A DNA stretch of 64,000 nucleotides from Anastrepha obliqua (Eukaryota > Arthropoda > Insecta > Diptera > Tephritidae): positions 114,823,784 to 114,887,783 of the forward strand of contig NC_072893.1 in assembly GCF_027943255.1 (NCBI RefSeq), written 5' to 3'. The translations under genes and the position numbers were made by a program. Below are positions 55,690 to 64,000 of the stretch, piece after piece. Numbering within the stretch: position 1 is the stretch's first letter; every line of letters begins with the position of its first letter. The notes under the pieces are model-generated. The model did no database searches, was not told where the DNA came from, and was given only the letters and a program-made list of their open reading frames with translations.

Positions 55690-56460
55690 CCTGCACATGA
55701 AAGCCGCGACACTGATACTATGTGATGTGATATCCGGAAATTATATCTACACTTTCACTGATAGCCAAGCGGCGGTAAAGGTAGCCATGAAATGCCGCAT
55801 ATCTCTTAACGAGATGGCTGAGTCATTTCACCTCAAGGTAACATGGGTTCCTGGTCATCGCGACATTGAGGGCAACTGTAGAGCCGATGAACTAGCGAGA
55901 CTTGGCACCAAATTGACCAATGAGTACATAGACAATGACATAGGGATACCCTTACAAACATGTAAGCTACTCATCCTTGAAGAAATCGAAGGGAAAGCAA
56001 ACAAAAGATGGCTTAATGAAGCCACCTGGAAAATCGCCCGTCAACTGTGGCCGACTCTGAATGCAAAACGCACAGAATCTCTGTTAAGCCAAAATAAACT
56101 CAGTCTTAGCACACTGATTTCAGTCATAGCGGGGCACTGGCTAATAGGTATACACGCCCAGAGGACGCGTGTGCAAACACCTGACTTCTTTAGAAGTTGT
56201 CTAGATGAGGACGAGGAGAAGGCAATCTCGCACCTACTGTGCCACTATCCTGCTCTATCCAGACTCAGGTTTACTATTCTAGGTAAACAATTTATTAATG
56301 AGTTGGAAGATCTCAGTTCTGCAGAAATCAGAGGCATTCTAAAACTTTTGAAAAGCACACACTAGTTTTAGGAGAGATAAGGACAAGAACCCCACGCGGC
56401 ATCACAATGGGCTATGAGCCTGAGTGTGTCACACAGGACAACCGCTTCAACCTAACCTAA
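55690..56460 (+). pseudogene. LINE RNase H plus C-terminal knuckle, long open relic (222 aa)
   Basis: 55697-56365 is open. RNase H motifs F-T-D-S-Q-A-A-V (about residue 21), V-P-G-H-R-D-I-E-G-N and A-D-E-L-A-R-L-G are intact, but the first D-G-S and E motifs are absent. Then follow I-G-I-P-L-Q-T-C-K, A-G-H-W-L-I-G-I-H-A-Q-R and a knuckle-like A-I-S-H-L-L-C-H-Y-P-A-L, in which the usual second Cys is Tyr. The 3' UTR ends GTGTGTCACACAGGACAACC then GCTTCAACCTAACCTAACC at 56460. It is 5'-truncated but otherwise little damaged. Confidence 0.75.
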
Positions 56461-56464
56461 CCTA

Positions 56465-56960
56465 CTTGCGCATCCCAGAGATTTGATCTCCTCCTTACAG
56501 GAGTTGACTAGTTTGGATCTACACCATGGCACATTTATCGCGGCTTGACTATCGGAAAATATATTAATATCTATCTCGCTCCTACGTTCTCTAAACATTT
56601 TGCATGCCTGTAGGAGCACAAAGACGTCTCCCTGAAAAATACCACCAGTATTTGGAAATTCTAAGGACTTATCTATTTTCTGATTTAACTGATTGAGAAG
56701 AAAACCCCTGCTCCGACTCCCGATTCCATCTTGGAGTCGTCAATGAAAGCAGAGGTAACAGCCTCGGTACAACTTAGTCTCTTATTCTAGTCCTGCCTAC
56801 TTGGAAAGATTGCCTAGGCACTACCCTCAAACTCCAGTTTATCCAAAGTTCAGATAAATACAGTGTCAACTGCCAAAAAATGCTGACATGTCCCTTGCGA
56901 GATTGCCTCCAGAGACCAACCTCCTCCGTATGCTGTATGGAAGAGTGAGCTCCCCGTAAT
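56465..56960 (-). pseudogene. LINE RNase H, N-terminal half (minus)
   Basis: Minus-strand pieces: V-T-S-A-F-I-D-D-S-K-M-E-S-G-V-G-A-G (about 56760-56705, the first RNase H motif with the usual T-D-G-S altered) and a later I-x-I-F-S-D-S-like region near 56560. Stops interrupt it. The end at 56461 touches the 3' end of the plus-strand copy. Confidence 0.55.
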
Positions 56961-58979
56961 GTTACCTTAAATTGTTTTTTATCTCTTAAACCTTTGTTTT
57001 TGTGACATTCAACTTTTTTTTACTCTTTCAATTTCACAATTCTTCTGGGTTTTCATTTTCCTCATATATGAGTATTTTTGGATGCCACTAACGAATCAAA
57101 TAAATTTGTTGGTCAATTAAAAAATATAAAATTGCACTTGTCTATGTATGTATGCATGTGTGTGAGTAGTTAACAACGTAAAAAAAACACATTTGTGTGC
57201 AATGTCACCACCAACAACATGAATGACATCGTTAGCAACCAGCGGAGAGGCAAGAACGCTGCAGTGTTGGTCGAAGTGTGTGGCATTGAAGCTTGAAATG
57301 AGTCAAATGTCCAGCTTGTGCGCGTTGTCTATGGTAATAATGCTGCTGTTAGAGCTCTTAGTGTAGATTTGTTTTTGTAATTTTTTTCATTATTTTTTTG
57401 TATATTTTTTTTCTTATATGTTTTTTATTTTTTCATATTTTTTTTTCTTTTTTTTCATAATTTTTTCTCCGTTTATGCCATATCAAACGTATGGAGTATA
57501 CCTCTTCAAAATTGTGCTCGTAAGTGCAGAGTCAGCGAAAAGCATTGGCCATTTTTGCTGCTCAAATATAAATGCATAGATGCACACACGCAGCCTGCTC
57601 AGGTACACTTTTATAGAATTTTTTTATCTTAGCAACCATTTTTTGTGCCAACAGGTTTTAAAACTACAGCAGCAGCAACAGAAAGGGTGGCGTTGAAAAA
57701 TTCATTTAAAATTGTGCTAACAATTGCACTATTCGAGAAACTTACATATGTATGTATGTTTGTGTGTATGCGTATATGTTCACACTTACACCTACATATA
57801 CACGATTTTTATATTTTTCCGCTTTCCCACTGCCTTTAGTGCGCGCTGAGCGCCTCTACATATGATGAGTTTTTGCGCTGATAAAAAATTAAGATCCACT
57901 GTAAAATAGCGCAGGTGAAAAACAAATCATGAAATCGTAAAAATTTGTATGGACAAAATGGAAAAATAAAAAAAAAACAGCGGAAAACTTGTAAAATTGC
58001 AAAATAGAAAAATTAAAATGTAGTAGCGGAAAAAACACAATCATGTGAGTTGTAAAAAGTGCAGACGTTGTCAATAGTAGTTATTTGCTTTTAAAACAGA
58101 ACAAGAGAAAAAGTGCATAATAAAAATAGAAGCCAACAATTTTACGTTTTCAAGCTTCAAATGGGCATGCTGCAGTTTTCGTTCAAAATTTAAGAAAAAC
58201 CGATCTTTTCGGTTTATTATTATGAAATATGAGCGAAAAATATGAATATGAGTGAGTTTTGGTGTGGAGGTATCGGCTACTTCATAATTTGGAAGAAATG
58301 ACTGTTATTAGGATACGAAGTGAGTGGCAGATGGCTGACTATCTTTACTTGTACTTCAATGTTTTCAAAGCCCCAAAATGCTGTTTGAATAGAACCAAAA
58401 TAGGTAATAGGTAGACCACCAAAAAATGATAAAGAAAATGCCTCTGTAGTTGCGTTTGAATAAAAATCTCTTCAACCAGGGCAATGGTGATTTTTTATCT
58501 TCAGTAGAGATATTGGGATGGGAGTCACCCCACACCATGTTTGATGGGTTGTGGTTTCTTTTTTTTCTAACATCTGTTAATTTACCGTCAGGTGCATTTT
58601 AGCAACGCCGATTTTACTCTTCGAATTAATGCAGGCCTAGAATGCGGGTCTAGAAAAGTGATTGGGTGATATTTACCCCAGTGTGCAGCTTGCGTACTTC
58701 TTCTGCGTATAAAATCAACATCAAAAGAAAGTGTACAACATATATTGGCAAGTCAATTATTTCATCATCCAAATCCGATAAAAAATTTTCCACCTCAATT
58801 TCCTTTAGAGGCCGACTTCTAGACCACATTATTGCTCTAAAACAATCACTTCTTGCACAAACGAAAATAATAAAATTATCAACGTCAAAAGACAGTATAC
58901 ACCATATATTGATAAGTTTTGACTATTTATTTTTTAATTCTAATTAATTTTATCAACAATAGCTTCTGCTCAAATATGA
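56961..58979. other. Non-coding, T-rich
   Basis: 57370-57470 is a T-rich low-complexity run. CATATGTATG-like microsatellite lies at 57745-57780. Several open frames are low complexity. No gene is supported. Confidence 0.5.
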
Positions 58980-59877
58980 ACGAGACGGTATCAATAAAAC
59001 GGTCCGCGGATGACATATGGCAAAAATAAATTTTTTGTTTTTTGGTAGGACTGTTATAAGCTTACATGGCAAATTTCAGCGTGATATGTCACATAGTTTG
59101 TTTTCTGTGCTTCTGTAAACAAGTCAAGCTCGAGTGTATTCTTCGAATTTAACGATGGAAATTCAAGTTGTACAAAGAATTTGTTTGAAATTTTGTTATT
59201 CCAACAAAATTTCGGCTTCAGACGCCTTAAAAATGTTGCAGACAACCTATGGGGACTCTGCTCTATCGCGTGCACGTGTTTTCCAGTGGTACAAATCGTT
59301 CAAAGAGGGCCGTACATCAACCCAAAAAACCACGCCAAAGTCGCTCAAAAATTAAGGTTATGCTGACTGCTTTTCTCGATTCCGAAGGTGTGGTGCACTC
59401 GAAGTTCCTTCCGCAAGGCCGCTCGGTTAACGCTTAATATTATTTAGACGTTTTAAAGCGTTAGCGCGAGAACATTCGTCTTAAAAGGAAGGAGTTGTGG
59501 GACAACAAGTCATGGTTCTTGCATCACGATAATGCACCAGCTCACACATCACGTCTTGTTCGCGATTATTTGAACAAAAATAATGTTAATATCGTTCCGC
59601 AAGAACCGTATTCGCCTGATATGGCTCCATGTGACTTTTTCCTGTTTCCCAAGCTCAAGTTGCCGCTCCGTGGAAAACATTTTGAGACAATTGAAGTCAT
59701 AAAAGAGAATTCGAAGAATACACTCGAGCTTGACTTGTTTACAGTAGCACAGAAAACAAACTATGTGACATATCACGCTGAAATTTGCCATGTAAGCTTA
59801 TAACAGTCCTACCAAAAAACAAAAAATTTATTTTTGCCATATGTTATCCGCGGACCGTTTTATTGATACCGTCTCGT
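58980..59877 (+). mobile_element. Fold-back mariner with 170-bp inverted repeats
   Basis: 58980-59149 and 59708-59877 are inverted copies of each other, 170 bp with only a few mismatches. Both begin ACGAGACGGTATCAATAAAA at the outer ends. Weaker symmetry extends outward (CTCAAATATG on each side). Ordinary mariner TIRs are about 28 bp. The right arm occupies the place where the transposase C-terminus and normal 3' end should be. No clear TA duplication is seen. Confidence 0.85.
59134..59803 (+). pseudogene. mariner transposase inside the fold-back element
   Basis: The N-terminal half (from ATG 59155) has R-I-C-L-K-F-C-Y, L-K-M-L-Q-T-T-Y-G-D and W-Y-K-S-F-K-E-G-R. A deletion then removes the region with the first Asp. 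Next come V-M-L-T-A-F-L-D-S-E-G-V-V-H (frameshifted), a TAA at 59436, and an intact run at 59495-59690 with H-H-D-N-A-P-A-H and Y-S-P-D-M-A-P-C-D-F-F-L-F. From E-N-S-K-N the frame enters the inverted arm, so its last 25 or so codons are arm sequence, not transposase. It is inactive. Confidence 0.82.
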
Positions 59878-60863
59878 GCATATTTGAGTAACAGCATTGT
59901 CATGGAAGGCATTATCCCAGTCAATACTTAATAAAATTTCGTTAAAAATTGAGAAGTCGCATAAGTTGTAGTTAAATTTTATGTTAGGCTCATCGAATAT
60001 CTTCCAAAACCATTTAAGAGCATTTTAAGACAAAAATTAATTGGTCGAAAATTGGATCCCTAGCCATTCTTGATAAAAATTTATTAATAAATCCGCACTG
60101 TGCGTAAGAATCTTGCTATTTTGGAAAAAGTGATTTTAGCTGTGTTCAAAAAATCTGCTACGCCGCAAACAGTGGAATGCCTCCTGTGAAGTTAATCCCC
60201 TTTCCCCTTGAAAAATCAATATTGATGACATTTTGCTCTACATAAGTCGTAATAAAATTCGTTCCAGAAACATTTTTTATCATTTACTGAAATTAAATCT
60301 ATATACATACATACAAAATATGCGCGCGTGTGTATATGTAGGTATATGGAACATTAATATTGCTACTGGCGTCCTTCGGTGTATTTTTTATATAATTTTT
60401 TTTTGCTGCTTATTGGATCATAAATAAATAACTAAAATATTCATATTGCTTGCTATTTTTTCCAACTTTCAACTTCTTTCTTGCCCTTCCACACTTATTG
60501 TCTATTTCAATGCATAAATTTTTAATAAAAAGAAGTTGGCACAGCACAAGAATGAGATGAACGGAGCATAAGCCTTGGAGATAAGATAAATTGACATTAC
60601 AGCGAAATTGACGAGACAAATAAGGGAGCGGGTGGAGCGGGAGTTTTTATTGATTGACGTTGAGTATATTGAATATGTCAATTTAAAAGCAGATTGCATA
60701 AACAGTTTTTATTTAAATTATTTCATTTCATATAAAAAAATTGATTCTTTTGCTTTGACTAAAGTACTGATATTACATGAAGATCTATAGCTCTTTAACA
60801 GGGTTGGACTGGAGGGTCGCTATTTATATATACGGATATTTACATCTTTCTGTAAATGTATGT
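59878..60863. other. Non-coding, no recognised feature
   Basis: AT-rich DNA between the fold-back mariner and the large palindrome. Open frames lack domains. Confidence 0.4.
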
Positions 60864-62399
60864 AGATGCTTTCCATTTAAATTCAACCGGGCTATTCGGG
60901 TCATGTTCTTCGATTTCGATGTAACTTAAATATGTTGCTCTCTGGTCAAAATAATGAGACACGTATTTTTTTGTTCGCCCGAAAAAATTTTTTTTCAAGA
61001 GTTATCGGCAATTTTGTTTTTCGCCTCAAACTCGATTTTTTTTAATTATATAAGAAAATTTTTTTTTTAAATGCCCATAACTTAGTCAAAAATGAACCGA
61101 TTTTAATAATTTTGGGTTCAAAATGATCGTAATTACATACACAAGCGACTTCATGTAGAAACAATTGCAAAAAAGTAGTTGAAATTTTTTTATTTAGCAA
61201 AAAAGAAAAAAAATTGAAATTTTTTCGAAATTCAATATTTCAAAAAGTGTATTTTTTTTTTTTTATTAACTTTTTCCAAATCAAAAGGATATCTCAAACT
61301 TTAATTGAGCTGCATGCCTAGTAGCTAAAATGAGTTGTTTTTGAGTAATGAATTTTTGAGTAAACACCCTGTTTCGCACTTTTTGTTTTTCGCAAAATAA
61401 AAAATTTTCAACTACTTTTTTGCAACTATTTCTATATGAAATCGCTCGTGTAAGTAATGACGATCATTTTGAACCCAAAATTATTAAAATCGGTTCATTT
61501 TTGACTAAGTTATGAGCATTTAAAAAAAAAAAATCTTATATTATTAAAAAAAATCGATTTTGAGCCGAAAAACGAAATTGCCGATAAAGCTAGAAAAAAA
61601 TTTTTTTTGGGCGAAAAAAAAAATACTTTTCTCATTATTTTGACCAGAGAGCCACATATTTGAGTTACATCGAAATCGAAGAACATGTCCCGAAAAGCCC
61701 TTTTGAATTGAAATGGAAAGAATCTATATAAGAAATTTTTTTTTAATTGCTCATAGCTTAGTCAAAAATAAGCCGATTTGAATGATTCTGGGTTCAAAAT
61801 AATCGTAATTACTTACATAAGCGATTTTATGGAGAAATAGTTGCAAAAAGTAGTTGAAAATTTTTTCTTTTGCAATAAACAAAAACTGCGAAACAGGGTG
61901 TTTACTCAAAAATTCATTACTCAAAAACAACGCATTTTAGCTACTAGGCATGCAGCTCAATTAAAGTTTGAGATGTCCTTTTGATTTGGAAAAAGTTATA
62001 AAAAAAAAAAAATACACTTTTTGAAATATTGAATTTCGAAAAAATTTCAATTTTTTTTCTTTTTTGCTAAATAAAAAAATTTCAACTACTTTTTTGCAAT
62101 TGTTTCTACATGAAGTCGCTTGTGTATGTAATTACGATCATTTTGAACCCAAAATTATTAAAATCGGTTCATTTTTGACTAAGTTATGGGCATTTAAAAA
62201 AAAATTTTCTTATACAATTAAAAAAAATCGAGTTTGAGGCGAAAAACAAAATTGCCGATAACTCTTGAAAAAAAATTTTTTCGGGCGAACAAAAAAATAC
62301 GTGTCTCATTATTTTGACCAGAGAGCAACATATTTAAGTTACATCGAAATCGAAGAACATGACCCGAATAGCCCGGTTGAATTTAAATGGAAAGCATCT
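60864..62399. repeat. 1.5-kb imperfect palindrome (nested inverted repeat)
   Basis: The outer ends are AGATGCTTTCCATTTAAATT at 60864 and its inverse ending at 62399. Checked pairs through both arms (60950/62310, 61358-61378/61887-61907, 61421/61845, 61501-61517/61748-61764) all mirror around about 61632. Arms are thus roughly 680 bp, with a loop of about 175 bp (61546-61721). The loop is itself another plus-oriented copy of the arm's outer end (GACCAGAGAGC, ACATCGAAATCGAAGAACAT). Arms contain many A/T runs. No ORF is present. Confidence 0.88.
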
Positions 62400-62589
62400 G
62401 TAGATGTAGATGTATATGTAGATATGTATGCACGTATTTGTATATAAAATATGTTTACACCTTTCCTTGCCTTTATGAAGCACAATTCCTCGCCTATTGG
62501 CCTAAGCTGGCCGCTTTTTTCCTGCAGACGGTCCAACTCTTGGCAGTACAGATTTGAATTAAGAGTTTGGCGGTAGCAAAGCAGCTTAT
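62400..62589. other. Short spacer
   Basis: A GTAGATGTAGATGTATATGT microsatellite-like run follows the palindrome; otherwise nothing is recognised. Confidence 0.4.
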
Positions 62590-62590
62590 A

Positions 62591-63474
62591 AAGGGTTTTT
62601 CAATTGGCGCGGGTCGATTTTGGCGCCCTGTGGCAGCCACTTTGTTTTGGTGACATCTGTCAAATCGTTTGTTTATTATAGTTGTTTATGCCAAATCATC
62701 GTGGCAAGTTACACGATTGATCAGTACGTTCAAATGATAAAACTTTATTATCAAAATGAGTGTTCATTAACGCAAACGTTGCGCGCATTGCGCCCATCTT
62801 TCGGTAGACGTGGTGGCCATTCAAAGTCGACTCTTCAAGGTTTGGTGGCCAAATTTGAGACGACCGGGTCAGTAAACAATCAGCCAATACCCGTACGTTC
62901 AAGGAACGTAAGATCAGCCGAGAACATTGCCGCGGTCCGTGAAAGTGTACAGCAGAACCCGAGGCAGTCTATTCCTCGCCGTGCACAAGAACTTGGCCTT
63001 TCGCAGACTTCAACTTGGCGAATTTTGCGTGGGAAGTTGGGCCTACACCCGTACAAGATCCAACTGACCCAGGAGCTCAAAGTTGATGACCATAGACAAC
63101 GCCGTTTGTACGCTGACTGGGCTTCGAATAGTTTGGAAGAGAACCCCAGTTTTGGGCGAAAAATCATCTTTAGTGACGAGGCGCATTTCTGGATGAATGG
63201 CTGTGTTAACAAACAAAATTGCCGTATATGGGACGACACCAATCCACACGAGGTTCACCAGGTGATAATGCATCCTCTAAAAGTTACCGTTTGGTGTGGA
63301 TTTTGGGCCGGCGGCGTCATTGGTCTGTACTTTTTTGAAAACGACGTTGGTGAGGCGGTCACCGTCAACAGCGAGCGCTACACAACGATGATAACCAATT
63401 TCTTATGGCCCATATTGAACCATATGGACCTAGACGACATGTGGTTCCAGCAGGACGACGCTACGGCCCTTTAG
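62591..63474 (+). pseudogene. Tc1/mariner-superfamily transposase, 3'-truncated
   Basis: The left element end reads GGGTTTTTCAATTGGCGCGG at about 62593. One long frame covers about 62734 (ATG at Q-M-I-K) to TAG 63472-63474. The helix-turn-helix N-terminus (S-L-T-Q-T-L-R-A-L-R, S-K-S-T-L-Q-G-L-V-A-K-F) is followed by a second DNA-binding region (L-G-L-S-Q-T-S-T-W-R-I-L-R). The DDE start is I-I-F-S-D-E-A-H-F-W, and W-F-Q-Q-D-D-A-T holds the second Asp. The sequence breaks immediately after it; the third Asp, C-terminus and right TIR are absent. It resembles the visitor-like branch with I-F-S-D-E-A-H-F, but the subgroup is tentative. Inactive. Confidence 0.82.
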
Positions 63475-64000
63475 TTGATAATTTGCCGGCAATGTCACCA
63501 AACAAATAGCAAAATTCTCACTTGAGAACCGTTTGAGTAACCCACTTTTTATTACTAATCACCATCTGCATCACAGAAATGGGTCGAAATTCAACCGACG
63601 AGATTTGTTTTGTGTTAACTCTTGACACACCAATTCATCGATCTTCTTTTCGCATCTGCTTACCTGAGCAACTCCAAGTAGTATTTTGTGCAATACTTAG
63701 CTTCGGAGGAATCTACAAATGGCTTGGATGGTGATGCAACTCGACGATTTTCCTTATTTTGCTGGCATTTCCGACAATTTTCCTCCCGAAAAGTGCCACA
63801 TATTTAACATCGAAATCTCCGGAACGGAATAGACAGAAAATCATGCGCAGAGTTTATTTTTTATTATTTTTATTTTTAGAGTATCAGAATCATCATTTTG
63901 GTGATAAATAAACTCGCAAATTTTATAGAAAAATAAAACAGGAAAGAGAGGTTCTTAAGCACGCGTTAATATATGAGGAAACAAAGAAGATGAAATACTT
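63475..64000. other. Non-coding, no recognised feature
   Basis: Sequence after the transposase break shows no continuation of the element and no other feature. Confidence 0.45.

Noticed and set aside
60864..62399. Interpretation of the palindrome as a telomere- or origin-like structure
   Set aside because: No supporting motif; the repeat-unit structure fits a fold-back repeat better.
1..64000. A previously undescribed multi-gene system
   Set aside because: All recognisable proteins belong to known transposon families, and no set of neighbouring genes suggests joint function.

Overview
The window is eukaryotic, AT-rich insect DNA and reads as a graveyard of transposable elements. The mix (errantivirus-type LTR element, BED-finger hAT, several mariners, RNase H-bearing LINEs, RTE-like LINEs and a tRNA-derived SINE) points to a higher fly, most likely a tephritid fruit fly. 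That placement is an inference from element types and base composition, not from a species-diagnostic gene. No complete host gene was found. The only host-gene candidates are a possible 10-nt first coding exon at 41358-41367 and a possible 48-nt internal exon at 21860-21907; both need transcript support.

Layout. 1-2416: 5' end of an errantivirus-like retrotransposon on the minus strand (gag start, leader, primer-binding site, 835-bp LTR). 5040-6446: a TTAAC pentanucleotide satellite interrupted by a 721-bp retroposed unit that contains a SINE and is flanked by a 12-bp target duplication. 8465-11640: three decayed LINE fragments. 13396-15568: a hAT element with a perfect 8-bp target duplication, TATCGAT-rich subterminal arrays and a two-intron transposase gene that is now broken. 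15950-19640: decayed LINEs. 22785-28092: a structurally full-length 5.3-kb LOA/R1-like LINE bounded by a 12-bp target duplication, with ORF1 intact and ORF2 broken. 29690-32570: RTE-like debris, a 1.3-kb mariner and a SINE. 35700-36490: an older repeat split by a SINE with a perfect 15-bp duplication. 37130-39690: RTE remnant, a nearly intact mariner and a LINE 3' end. 40306-40505: a tRNA-like insert between 27-bp direct repeats. 41925-47345: a truncated mariner, RTE remnant, a piggyBac scrap joined in frame to a LINE RNase H, and an internally deleted mariner. 47829-52848: SINEs, a dispersed repeat and a MITE. 53250-56960: four LINE 3' ends in mixed orientation. 58980-59877: a mariner turned into a fold-back by 170-bp inverted repeats. 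60864-62399: a 1.5-kb imperfect palindrome. 62590-63474: a truncated Tc1/mariner-superfamily transposase.

How it fits together: there is no operon-like or pathway logic. The information lies in nesting and relative age: SINE into satellite, SINE into older repeat, hAT into dispersed repeat, LINE into piggyBac. Clean junctions (hAT, full-length LINE, the SINE at 35872, the mariner at 38057) mark the younger events. I did not find a convincing new multi-gene system. The most unusual items are the DRE-like subterminal arrays of the BED-finger hAT, the fold-back mariner, the large palindrome, the piggyBac/RNase H fusion ORF and a candidate HDV-like ribozyme at the LINE 5' end.
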